Origin: an uncultured beta proteobacterium
GTDB lineage: Bacteria; Pseudomonadota; Gammaproteobacteria; Burkholderiales; Burkholderiaceae_C
NCBI GenBank assembly: GCA_903853895.1
Contig: CAINUX010000144.1
Location: 1-33,777 of the forward strand
DNA length: 33,777 nt
Reading direction: 5' to 3'
Shown here: piece after piece, positions 7,402-14,421 of the stretch
Layout of the letters: each line of letters opens with the position of its first letter
Position numbering within the stretch: position 1 is the stretch's first letter
The notes under the pieces: generated by a model
Told to the model about the DNA's origin: nothing
Database searches by the model: none
The model's input: only the letters and a program-made list of their open reading frames with translations
Translations under genes and position numbers: made by a program

Positions 7402-8202
7402 TTACCGCAGCAAGGCCAGCACACCGCTTGGCCCCTGATTGGCCTGCGCGACCATCGCCGTTCCAGCCTGTTGCAGTACCTGGGCGCGGGTCAGGTTTGC
7501 TGTTTCCATCGCATAGTCAGCGTCCACAATGCGTCCACGTGCAGCTGCAGAGTTCTCGGCACCGACCCGCAGGTTGGAGATCACGGTTTCAAATCGATTC
7601 TGGGAAGCACCCCAGGTTGCGCGGAGGGTCGTAACGGCGCCAATGTCTACGTCCAGCTTTGCAAGTTCGAGATTGGCGGAAGCAGAAGTCAAGCCCAGGG
7701 ACGTCGATGTAGCTGCGTAAACAGCGCCCGCCACGGCAATCTGGTCGCCCGCGTCCGCCCCTACCTGGAAAGTAAAGGTTGTGGCCGCAATAACTGCCGT
7801 GCTATTGAACTTGGTATTGGCTGCCACCCGAATATTCTCGTCTTTCAGCAAAGCGAATTCTTGCTCCAGGGACGCAATATCTGCCGCTGTATTGGTGCCG
7901 TTGGATGCCTGGACCGCCAACTCGCGCATACGCTGCAGATTGTTCGATATGGCCCCCAGTGCGCCTTCCGCCGTTGCGGCCAGTGAGATCGCATCATTGG
8001 CGTTGCGAATGGCCACATTCATACCCCGGGTTTGGGCATCCATGCGCTCTGCGATCGCCAAACCGGCCGCGTCGTCTTTTGCACCATTGACACGCATGCC
8101 GGACGACAGGCGCTCCATGGAAACACTCAAACTGGTTGAGGAACGCGCCAGATTACGTTGCGAATTGATTGATTGAATGTTGGTATTGATACTTGATGAC
8201 AT
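7402..8202 (-). CDS. fliC: Flagellin (short form, copy 1)
   Basis: A flagellin of only 266 residues, against about 500 in Salmonella. The conserved D0/D1 ends are complete: the N-terminal INTNIQSINSQRNL, SSGMRVNGAKDDAAGLAIAERM and LQRMRELAVQ, and the C-terminal ENSAAARGRIVDADYAMETANL through QAGTAMVAQANQ. The variable centre is about 60 residues, so the outer D2/D3 domains are essentially absent. The LQRMRELAVQ stretch corresponds to the D1 segment recognised by TLR5 in other flagellins. It has four lysines (K42, K120, K131, K182). The ribosome binding site TAGGAG supports the start. It is divergent from a second flagellin gene. Unlike that copy, no clear sigma-28 promoter was found; the best partial match is TTAAGTCC-N12-ACCGAAAA, about 150 bp upstream. 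Confidence 0.96.
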   Translation of the reverse strand: MSSSINTNIQSINSQRNLARSSTSLSVSMERLSSGMRVNGAKDDAAGLAIAERMDAQTRGMNVAIRNANDAISLAATAEGALGAISNNLQRMRELAVQASNGTNTAADIASLEQEFALLKDENIRVAANTKFNSTAVIAATTFTFQVGADAGDQIAVAGAVYAATSTSLGLTSASANLELAKLDVDIGAVTTLRATWGASQNRFETVISNLRVGAENSAAARGRIVDADYAMETANLTRAQVLQQAGTAMVAQANQGPSGVLALLR

Positions 8203-8252
8203 GTGATTCTCCTAAAGTTCGTTACAACCAGGCATCTCTGCCCTATTCATAG

Positions 8253-8268
8253 CCAACCCAAAGGTTGG
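8253..8268 (-). promoter_or_regulatory. Leader hairpin of flagellin copy 1
   Basis: A 6-bp inverted repeat, CCAACC and GGTTGG, around a 4-nt loop, about 50 nt upstream of the flagellin copy 1 start codon. It would form a small stem in the mRNA leader; a role in stability or translation is only inferred. Confidence 0.4.
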
Positions 8269-8444
8269 TCGCCATGACCGGAGCATCCGACTAGACGCCT
8301 TCTGGTCGACGAGTCCTCAAAGCAGAACCCGTTGGATTTGTTTTCGGTCGTTAACACCTAGGACTTAAGGACTAATTGTCAAAACATTGAGAGGAGCGCT
8401 GGAAATGGCTTGGTTTTACCGGTTTTATCGGGGAACTGAAAAAT

Positions 8445-8471
8445 TCAAGTTTCTCCACAATTTGCTGACCG
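8445..8471 (+). promoter_or_regulatory. Sigma-28 promoter of flagellin copy 2
   Basis: TCAAGTTT (8445-8452), an 11-nt spacer, then GCTGACCG (8464-8471). The -35 box matches the FliA consensus at 7 of 8 positions and spacing is exact; the -10 box keeps GC-GA. The predicted leader is about 70 nt. Confidence 0.7.
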
Positions 8472-8503
8472 TGTAGCCAAGTCGGCGAGTGAGCTGACTC
8501 CAA

Positions 8504-8519
8504 CCGGGAATTACCCCGG
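8504..8519 (+). promoter_or_regulatory. Leader hairpin of flagellin copy 2
   Basis: CCGGG and CCCGG are separated by 6 nt, forming a short stem in the leader, 15 bp before the AAGGAG ribosome binding site. It may stabilise the transcript; this is inference. Confidence 0.4.
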
Positions 8520-8545
8520 GCTTAACAGCTTTAAAGGAGCTCCTT

Positions 8546-9352
8546 ATGTCAAGTACCATCAATACCAACGTTGCATCGCTGAACGCGCAGCGCAATTTAT
8601 CGACTTCGGCAACGTCACTCACCACGTCTATGCAGCGCCTGTCCTCCGGCCTGCGGGTGAACAGCGCCAAGGACGACGCCGCTGGATTGGCCATCGCCGA
8701 GCGCATGGACACGCAGACCCGCGGCATGAATGTAGCTATTCGCAACTCGAATGACGCAATTTCAATGGCACAAACCGCAGAAGGTGCATTGGGAGCCATC
8801 ACCAGCAACCTGCAGCGCATGCGGGAACTTGCGGTGCAGGCAGCCAACGGCACCAATACTGCAACGGATATAGCATCCCTTGACCAAGAATACACCTTAC
8901 TGAAGCAGGAAAACGACCGGGTCATTGCAGCAACGTCGTTCAACAATGTGCCCTTGCTTAGCATCGCGGTATCGGCCCAGTTTCAGGTTGGCGCAAACAC
9001 CGCCGACGTGATCGTCGTCAACGCCGGCCTGGCAACGCAAACCGCCACCACACTGGGCATCAGCAACGCATCCGCATCGGCTGAGCTGGCCGTCATCGAT
9101 ACCGACATCAGTACGATGACCAGTATCCGCGCGACGTGGGGTGCATCGCAAAATCGGTTTGAGCAGGTTATTGCTAACCTGCGCGTTGCAGCAGAGAACT
9201 CGGCGGCGGCCCGTGGTCGCATCATGGATGCCGACTATGCAATGGAGACCGCCAACCTTTCCCGCGCAAATATTCTGCAACAGGCAGGCACGGCAATGGT
9301 GGCTCAGGCCAATCAAATGCCACAAAGCGTGCTAGCACTACTGCGGCAGTAG
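8546..9352 (+). CDS. fliC: Flagellin (short form, copy 2)
   Basis: A 268-residue flagellin that is closely related to copy 1 over both termini and diverges in the centre (roughly residues 125-185). The N-terminal INTNVASLNAQRNL and the C-terminal ENSAAARGRIMDADYAMETANL are intact, as is LQRMRELAVQ. It contains only two lysines (K42 and K120). The start has an AAGGAG ribosome binding site at 8534-8539. A good sigma-28 promoter upstream marks this as a class 3 gene, and it may be the main filament protein. It is transcribed away from copy 1 and towards flhDC. Confidence 0.96.
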   Translation: MSSTINTNVASLNAQRNLSTSATSLTTSMQRLSSGLRVNSAKDDAAGLAIAERMDTQTRGMNVAIRNSNDAISMAQTAEGALGAITSNLQRMRELAVQAANGTNTATDIASLDQEYTLLKQENDRVIAATSFNNVPLLSIAVSAQFQVGANTADVIVVNAGLATQTATTLGISNASASAELAVIDTDISTMTSIRATWGASQNRFEQVIANLRVAAENSAAARGRIMDADYAMETANLSRANILQQAGTAMVAQANQMPQSVLALLRQ

Positions 9353-9357
9353 GCCAA

Positions 9358-9393
9358 CGGCCCCCTTTCGCTCCGCCGTTACCGAAAGAGCCG
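9358..9393 (+). terminator. Candidate terminator hairpin of flagellin copy 2
   Basis: An imperfect stem: CGGC pairs with GCCG and, after an internal loop, CTTTCG pairs with CGAAAG around a 12-nt loop. It starts 6 bp beyond the stop codon. There is no T-tract, so termination strength is uncertain. Confidence 0.4.
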
Positions 9394-9571
9394 AACCGAA
9401 ACCCGATGGCAATTTCACGCATTCTTCCATAGTGCGCGCGCAGACAAATTTGTATATGCTGACACGCTCAAGTTGCAACCGCAACCGCCGACAAACAGTC
9501 CATCCACTCTACCAAAGTGGATTTGCACACACTAACCCGGAAAGCTTGCAAAGCACTGTTTCCACCTCTAC

Positions 9572-9600
9572 TTCCTACGCTTTGTAGGAAATCTTCCTAC
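9572..9600. promoter_or_regulatory. Palindromic TTCCTAC heptad array upstream of flhDC
   Basis: TTCCTAC at 9572-9578, its exact reverse complement GTAGGAA at 9584-9590, and TTCCTAC again at 9594-9600. The three form two overlapping perfect palindromes with 5-nt and 3-nt spacers. TAGGAA-ATC-TTCCTA resembles operators of NarL/LuxR-type response regulators: the RcsAB box on enterobacterial flhDC and the BvgA heptads of Bordetella. It lies about 120 bp upstream of flhD. Confidence 0.65.
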
Positions 9601-9645
9601 ACGGACTACGCACTTTCACTACATCCGGATTAGCCAAAGTCTGAT

Positions 9646-9672
9646 TTAAGTTTCTGGCACTCCAGCCCAGAA
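9646..9672 (+). promoter_or_regulatory. Possible sigma-28-like promoter of flhDC
   Basis: TTAAGTTT (9646-9653), an 11-nt spacer, then GCCCAGAA (9665-9672). The -35 box and the spacing are good; the -10 box lacks the GAT core. The predicted start, near 9679, would leave about 44 nt before the GTG at 9723. Confidence 0.4.
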
Positions 9673-9722
9673 TTGACTCCATGGTGATTCATACGAATTG
9701 CCGCTCATACCAGGAGCCAAAA

Positions 9723-10049
9723 GTGACCAACGAACAACTGCTGACCGAAATCCGCGAAGCCAACATGACTTACCTGATGCTGGCCCAAAACCTCATTCGC
9801 CAGGACAAGGCCGAAGCGTTGTTTCGCCTTGGCATGTCAGAGGAGTCTGCTGATCTGATCGGCGCCCTGTCACCCGCTCAAATCATGAGGATCGCATCCA
9901 GCAACATGTTGCTGTGCCGGTTCAGGGTCGATGACGACATCGTGTGGAATCTGCTGACCAATCACTCGGTCAACAAGGTCGACAACGACGCAACAACCAA
10001 ATTGCATGCAAGCATTCTGATGGCCGGGCGTTACGCCGAGGCCATGTAA
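9723..10049 (+). CDS. flhD: Flagellar master regulator subunit FlhD
   Basis: FlhD joins FlhC in a heterohexamer that activates class 2 flagellar promoters with sigma-70. The product is 108 residues, mostly helical, with the conserved stretches EIREANMTYLMLAQNLIRQDKAEALFRLGM (split here as one helix-rich region) and SPAQIMRIASSNMLLCRFR. GTG 9723 is chosen over ATG 9681 for two reasons: AGGAG lies 6 nt upstream, and this start puts the single conserved cysteine at residue 65, the position of the disulfide Cys65 in E. coli FlhD. It is followed by flhC after 25 bp. Confidence 0.92.
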   Translation: MTNEQLLTEIREANMTYLMLAQNLIRQDKAEALFRLGMSEESADLIGALSPAQIMRIASSNMLLCRFRVDDDIVWNLLTNHSVNKVDNDATTKLHASILMAGRYAEAM

Positions 10050-10074
10050 AGAACCCTCAATTCAGGAGCAAACC

Positions 10075-10611
10075 ATGGCCACAAAAAGCGTATTGAACGA
10101 TTCGAAGCAAGTTGAGCGCGCCGTCTCGCTGATCAAACTGGGGGCCCGCTTGCAAGTATTGGAAAGCGAAACCGATCTGTCGTATGAACGCTTGCTCAGA
10201 CTCTACAAAGAGGTCGCCGGTCGCTCTCCCAGCAAGGGTCAGTTGCCGTTCTCTACTGAGTGGTTCCTGACTTGGCAGCCCAATATTCACGCATCGCTGT
10301 TCCAGAATACTTATGAATACCTGACCAAAGTCAGTGCCATGGACGACATTGATGCCATCATGAAGGCCTACCGCCTCTATTCTGAACAGATAGCAGCCTG
10401 CGGTGTCGAGCCGCTACTCTCGGTAACCCGTGCTTGGCGCCTCGTGAAGTTCATTGACAACAACATGCTGTCAATGACCAAATGCTCAAAGTGCGGAGGG
10501 CACTTTGTCAGTGAGGCCTATGAAAACAGCCGTCACTTCGAGTGTGGCCTTTGTACCCCACCGGCCCGCGCAGGCAAGGGCGCGGCAACTGGCGGAATAC
10601 TTTTGCACTAG
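10075..10611 (+). CDS. flhC: Flagellar master regulator subunit FlhC
   Basis: FlhC provides most of the DNA contacts of the FlhD4C2 activator. The 178-residue product keeps the four zinc-binding cysteines at residues 137, 140, 157 and 160, the same numbering as in E. coli, in TKCSKCGG and FECGLC. The central helix with LYKEVAGRSPSKGQLPFSTEWFL is typical of the family. It starts at an ATG behind CAGGAG, and is co-transcribed with flhD. Targets here would include the flhBA and flgB operons, but I cannot identify FlhDC boxes with confidence. Confidence 0.95.
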   Translation: MATKSVLNDSKQVERAVSLIKLGARLQVLESETDLSYERLLRLYKEVAGRSPSKGQLPFSTEWFLTWQPNIHASLFQNTYEYLTKVSAMDDIDAIMKAYRLYSEQIAACGVEPLLSVTRAWRLVKFIDNNMLSMTKCSKCGGHFVSEAYENSRHFECGLCTPPARAGKGAATGGILLH

Positions 10612-10745
10612 TTGCTATCAGCAGTGTAGCGATACACCCATAAAATTCGAGGGCTATGGCTGCATTTTGCAGTGCGTATCCATCAGATAGAAACGCCAGA
10701 AAGGGCATTCTGCAACGACGCGGCGCTGGAAATGCTCTCCATTCC

Positions 10746-10772
10746 TCAAGCGAAGCCTGACCACGCCGATAT
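10746..10772 (+). promoter_or_regulatory. Sigma-28 promoter of motA-motB
   Basis: TCAAGCGA (10746-10753), an 11-nt spacer, then GCCGATAT (10765-10772). The -10 box differs from the FliA consensus by one base and spacing is exact. It lies about 72 bp upstream of the motA start. Confidence 0.85.
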
Positions 10773-10844
10773 GATAGCGACTGGCCATCAAAAGCCAATC
10801 AATTCAACCCTTGAAGCAGTCCGCTTCCCTGTCACAATGCGCCT

Positions 10845-11705
10845 ATGTTCGTAATCGTCGGCTGGCTTGTCATTCTGGTGTGCGTCTTTGGCGTCTACAT
10901 CTTTCACGGTGGCAACATCATGGTGATTCTCAAAGCACTTCCTTTTGAGCTCATCACCATTGGTGGCGCCACCATTGGCGCATTCCTGGCAAATAACCAA
11001 ATGAAAGTGGTTAAGGCTACTGTAAAAGGTCTTGCGGAGTGCTTTAAAGGTAGCAAATACACAAAAGCCCGCTACATGGAATTGATGGCCTTGATGTTTG
11101 ACATCCTCCAAAAGGCCCGAAAAGAAGGGCTGATGGCGATTGAAAAGGATGTCGAAGAGCCACATGAGTCAGAGCTCTTCAAAAAGTACCCCGCCGTTGG
11201 AAGCGATCACCATGTCGTGGAATTCATTACCGACTATTTGCGCATGATGGTCTCTGGAAACCTCAATGCGCATGAAATCGAGTCGTTGATGGACAACGAG
11301 ATCGATACCCACCACCATGAGGCTCACGCTGCGGTAGCTGCGATTCAGCGCGTCGCAGGGGGGCTCCCAGCCTTCGGTATTGTGGCCGCCGTGCTTGGCG
11401 TGGTTAACACCATGGGGTCGGTTGGACAGCCACCCGCCGTACTCGGGGGGATGATCGGATCTGCTCTCGTCGGCACCTTTTTGGGTATTCTGCTCGCCTA
11501 TGCCTTTGCAGAGCCTTTGGCTGGTGTACTGGAACAAAAAGTTGATGAAGGCGGAAAGGAATTGCAGTGCATCAAAACAACGCTACTTGCCAGCATGCAG
11601 GGCTACAACCCGTCGACCGCCATCGAGTTTGGACGAAAGGTTCTTTATTCGACGGAACGCCCGACCTTTGTTGAGTTGGAAAGCTACGTCAAGGGCAAGA
11701 AATAG
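10845..11705 (+). CDS. motA: Flagellar stator protein MotA
   Basis: MotA is the pentameric part of the proton-driven stator in the inner membrane and pushes on FliG. The 286-residue product (E. coli 295) starts with a membrane segment (VGWLVILVCVFGVYIF). It has the cytoplasmic loop with conserved charges (DILQKARKEGLMAIEKDVEEP) and the paired C-terminal membrane segments containing GGLPAFGIVAAVLGVVNTM (P175, equivalent to the essential Pro173) and LLAYAFAEPLAG. There is no clear ribosome binding site before the ATG. A strong sigma-28 promoter precedes it, and motB follows after 18 bp. Confidence 0.96.
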   Translation: MFVIVGWLVILVCVFGVYIFHGGNIMVILKALPFELITIGGATIGAFLANNQMKVVKATVKGLAECFKGSKYTKARYMELMALMFDILQKARKEGLMAIEKDVEEPHESELFKKYPAVGSDHHVVEFITDYLRMMVSGNLNAHEIESLMDNEIDTHHHEAHAAVAAIQRVAGGLPAFGIVAAVLGVVNTMGSVGQPPAVLGGMIGSALVGTFLGILLAYAFAEPLAGVLEQKVDEGGKELQCIKTTLLASMQGYNPSTAIEFGRKVLYSTERPTFVELESYVKGKK

Positions 11706-11723
11706 GGCCATGGAAACCTAAAC

Positions 11724-12668
11724 ATGGCAGGGGACGCAAAAAAACTACAGCCCATAATCATCAAGCGGGTCAAAAAGGGTGGCCACGCCGTGCATGGGGG
11801 CGCCTGGAAGATCGCTTATGCAGACTTTGTGACTGCCATGATGGCATTCTTCCTGCTGATGTGGCTCCTGGGGAGCACATCAGAGGGTGACAAGAAAGGG
11901 ATTTCCGACTACTTCCAGTCTCCAATGAAGGTTGCCATGCAAGGTGGCAGCGGAGCAGGTGCAAGTGCCAGTGTGATCAACGGTGGTGGAAGCGACCTGA
12001 CCCAAAGCTCTGGCCAGGCCAAGCGCGGCGACGGTGCCGACAAGCGGGCAAAGAAGATGTCTGGCGATCAAAAGAAGTCCGAAGCCGCAAAACGTGACGC
12101 CAAAATGCTTGCCGCACTCAGCGCAAAAATAGCTGCAGCCATTTCCAGCAACCCAAAAATGGCCGAGTTCGCCTCCCAAATTCGGCTCGAAATCACTCCG
12201 GACGGCTTACAAATCCAAATCGTGGATGACCAAAAGCGCCCCATGTTCGACAGTGGCAGCGCCGCACTAAAACCCTATATGCGCGACATTTTGCGTGAAA
12301 TTGGCACGGCACTCTTGGATGTGGAAAACAAGATCAGCCTGGACGGTCACACCGATCGCAGTGCCTATAGCAATGCAGGCAAGGGCTATAGCAACTGGGA
12401 GCTGTCCGCTGATCGAGCCAATGCGTCGCGCCGGGAGCTTGCCAACGCCGGCATGCCCGAAGACAAGCTCGCCCGTGTGGTTGGCATGGCGTCCAGCCTG
12501 CTTCTGGATCCGGCCGACCCCTTGAGCCCCAGCAATCGACGCATCAGCATTCTGGTCATGACGAAGGACGCCGAAGAAAGACTCTTGGGTGGTGAACGGG
12601 TACCCGTGGAGTTGGACGGTGATACGGAAACAACTCAGGCCGCCACAGTTGCGCAACCAGCGCGTTGA
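11724..12668 (+). CDS. motB: Flagellar stator protein MotB
   Basis: MotB carries the proton-accepting aspartate and anchors the stator to peptidoglycan. The 314-residue protein has a positively charged N-terminus, one membrane helix (IAYADFVTAMMAFFLLMWLLG) with the essential Asp at position 34, and a Gly/Ser/Lys-rich plug and linker region. A C-terminal OmpA-like domain follows, with DGHTD and the NWELSADRAN...NRRISI pattern for peptidoglycan binding. Asp34 and the neighbouring residues suggest proton rather than sodium coupling, which is inference. It is encoded directly after motA, and cheY follows after 61 bp. Confidence 0.96.
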   Translation: MAGDAKKLQPIIIKRVKKGGHAVHGGAWKIAYADFVTAMMAFFLLMWLLGSTSEGDKKGISDYFQSPMKVAMQGGSGAGASASVINGGGSDLTQSSGQAKRGDGADKRAKKMSGDQKKSEAAKRDAKMLAALSAKIAAAISSNPKMAEFASQIRLEITPDGLQIQIVDDQKRPMFDSGSAALKPYMRDILREIGTALLDVENKISLDGHTDRSAYSNAGKGYSNWELSADRANASRRELANAGMPEDKLARVVGMASSLLLDPADPLSPSNRRISILVMTKDAEERLLGGERVPVELDGDTETTQAATVAQPAR

Positions 12669-12729
12669 TTCCATGCAAAATTCGGTGATACTTAGCAATA
12701 TGCAAAAATCACCCGGGAAAGGGTAACCC

Positions 12730-13119
12730 ATGTCAAAAGAACTGCGATTTTTAGTCGTCGATGACTTCTCCACCATGCGTCGAATCGTGCGAAATCTGCT
12801 CAAAGAGAGTGGGTTTGTTGACGCAGACGAGGCGGAAGATGGCGTAGTGGCACTGCAAAAGCTTCGCAGCTCCAATTTCGATTTCGTGGTCAGCGACATC
12901 AACATGCCCAATATGAACGGGTTTCAGTTGCTGGGCGAAATCAAGAAGGATGAGAAGCTGAAGCACCTCCCCGTACTGATGGTGACCGCTGAGGCCCGCA
13001 AAGAAGACATTGTTCTGGCGGCACAGCAAGGCGCCGCTGGCTACATTGTCAAGCCGTTCACCAAGGCAACTCTGGAAGACAAGGTCAATCACATCCTTAC
13101 CAAGATGGGGTTGAAATAG
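12730..13119 (+). CDS. cheY: Chemotaxis response regulator CheY
   Basis: A single receiver domain of 129 residues, the E. coli CheY length. All active-site residues are present: D11 and D12, the phospho-acceptor D56 in [13 protein letters not shown]86 in MVTAEA, and K108 in VKPFT. Y105 matches the conserved aromatic switch residue. Phospho-CheY binds FliM to change rotation direction. The next gene is flhB; cheZ, which often follows cheY in related genomes, is not here, nor is any other che gene. Start: ATG with AAAGGG 6-10 nt upstream. Confidence 0.95.
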   Translation: MSKELRFLVVDDFSTMRRIVRNLLKESGFVDADEAEDGVVALQKLRSSNFDFVVSDINMPNMNGFQLLGEIKKDEKLKHLPVLMVTAEARKEDIVLAAQQGAAGYIVKPFTKATLEDKVNHILTKMGLK

Positions 13120-13133
13120 GCGAATGGATCGAC

Positions 13134-13152
13134 GGCTATCCATCCGATAGCC
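13134..13152 (+). terminator. Hairpin after cheY
   Basis: A perfect 7-bp inverted repeat, GGCTATC and GATAGCC, with a 5-nt loop, begins 14 bp beyond the cheY stop. No T-tract follows, so it is only a possible terminator. A second small stem (GGGCA, TGCCC) lies near 13191-13204, upstream of flhB. Confidence 0.4.
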
Positions 13153-13266
13153 TGCCTGGCGCGCTGGGCCACTAACTCCAAGCAATAAAGGGGCACATCT
13201 GCCCGCTTATCGACCTTTAGTTTTAAGGGTCACTTACGACAATGGTGGCAACTACAGAGCCCCACC

Positions 13267-14421
13267 ATGGAACCAGGCAGTCAAGACCGCAACCTACCCG
13301 CCTCGGAGCGCAAACTCAAAAAGGCGCGGGATGACGGTCAAGTTAGTCGCTCAGAAGACCTAACGCACCTTGCTGTGCTGGGCGCAGGCGCTATCAGCGT
13401 TCTGGTGTTAGCTCCCATTCTGTTTGATCGATTGCAGCACAGCATGGGCCATCAGCTGTCATTTGACGCAATCGCCGTCATGCAGACCGGCAGCATGGTG
13501 CAGCGCCTGGCTGATGCAACCAGTATCGGCATCGCTGGTTGCGCTGCATTCGCGGCAATCATTACTGCAGCCACAGTCGTTGCAGCTGTTGCATCCGGGG
13601 GCTGGGTCAATAGCCTCAAGCCCATCATGCCGGACTTCAGTCGCATCAACCCGTTGAGCGGTTTCGGCAATCTATTTACCAAGAAGAAGGTCCTGTCAGT
13701 GGTCAAAATGGCTCTCGCGACAGGCGTGCTATTTGCCATAGCGGCGACATTCTTGGGCTCCGGCATGCAGACCATATCGTCTCTCGTACTGCAGCCTTCC
13801 ATTTCGGCCATACGGCATCTGACGGAATGGCTTACCAGTGGCATGGGGCTATTGCTTCTGGTCGTTCTGATGGCAGCGTTGATCGACGTTCCTTTGCAAA
13901 CGTTTTTGCACAAGGACGAGATGAAGATGTCTCACCAAGAGGTAAAACAGGAAGGTAAAGAGTCCGACGGCAACCCCCAGATCAAGGCCAAGATTCGCCA
14001 AAGACAACGTGAAATGGCACAGAAGAACAGCGTGAATGCGGTACCCAAGGCCGATTTCGTCGTCATGAATCCAACCCATTTTGCCGTCGCCATACGCTAT
14101 GACGAAAAGACCATGGGAGCACCACAAGTCATATCCAAGGGCGCAGATTTGATGGCCATGAAGATTCGCGACGTCGCCAAACACCACGCCATTCCCGTCC
14201 TGCAGTCGCCCATGCTGGCTCGTGCACTTTACGCCAACTCAGAACTGGATCAGGACATACCATCCAGTCTGTATACCGCGGTGGCACAGGTCTTGGCCTA
14301 TGTCTACAAGCTGCGCGCAGCAATGCGCGGGGACGGGCCCATGCCTGGAGAACTAAACCACCCCTTTGTTCCTGCTGAACTTGATCCTCTCGCAAAAACC
14401 ATCAGGATGGCCCACGCATGA
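13267..14421 (+). CDS. flhB: Flagellar export gate protein FlhB
   Basis: FlhB is the inner-membrane export switch that changes specificity from rod/hook to filament subunits. The 384-residue product (Salmonella 383) has an N-terminal basic segment (ASERKLKKARDDGQVSRSEDL), four membrane segments and a cytoplasmic domain with the autocleavage site NPTH at residues 268-271 (N268-P269). The following segment (FAVAIRYDEKTMGAPQVISKGAD) is the typical small fragment FlhB-CC. Its ribosome binding site is weak. The stop overlaps the flhA start (ATGA), indicating translational coupling. Confidence 0.97.
   Translation: MEPGSQDRNLPASERKLKKARDDGQVSRSEDLTHLAVLGAGAISVLVLAPILFDRLQHSMGHQLSFDAIAVMQTGSMVQRLADATSIGIAGCAAFAAIITAATVVAAVASGGWVNSLKPIMPDFSRINPLSGFGNLFTKKKVLSVVKMALATGVLFAIAATFLGSGMQTISSLVLQPSISAIRHLTEWLTSGMGLLLLVVLMAALIDVPLQTFLHKDEMKMSHQEVKQEGKESDGNPQIKAKIRQRQREMAQKNSVNAVPKADFVVMNPTHFAVAIRYDEKTMGAPQVISKGADLMAMKIRDVAKHHAIPVLQSPMLARALYANSELDQDIPSSLYTAVAQVLAYVYKLRAAMRGDGPMPGELNHPFVPAELDPLAKTIRMAHA

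Larger units (their letters stand above)
8203..8545. other. Divergent control region between the two flagellin genes
   Basis: This 343-bp region has no gene. It contains the sigma-28 promoter of copy 2 (8445-8471), hairpins in both presumed leaders (8253-8268 and 8504-8519), and a direct repeat of AGGACT 8 bp apart (8360 and 8368). On the minus strand there is a perfect -35-like TTGACA (8382-8377) with no matching -10 box, and a CCCGATAA (8431-8424) that resembles a FliA -10 box but lacks a -35 partner. Confidence 0.6.
9353..9722. other. Intergenic region upstream of flhDC
   Basis: These 370 bases carry a hairpin after flagellin copy 2 (9358-9393), three TTCCTAC/GTAGGAA heptads (9572-9600) and a sigma-28-like motif (9646-9672), then the flhD ribosome binding site AGGAG at 9712-9716. 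The flhD frame is open to an ATG at 9681, but the GTG at 9723 is preferred. No other gene is visible. Confidence 0.6.

Noticed and set aside
8377..8382. Perfect TTGACA on the minus strand as a sigma-70 promoter for flagellin copy 1
   Set aside because: No acceptable -10 hexamer occurs 16-18 bp downstream.
7345..9325. Long open frames antisense to both flagellin genes (for example 7345-7986 plus strand and 8425-8964 minus strand)
   Set aside because: They mirror the strong codon bias of the flagellin genes, have no ribosome binding sites and resemble no known protein.
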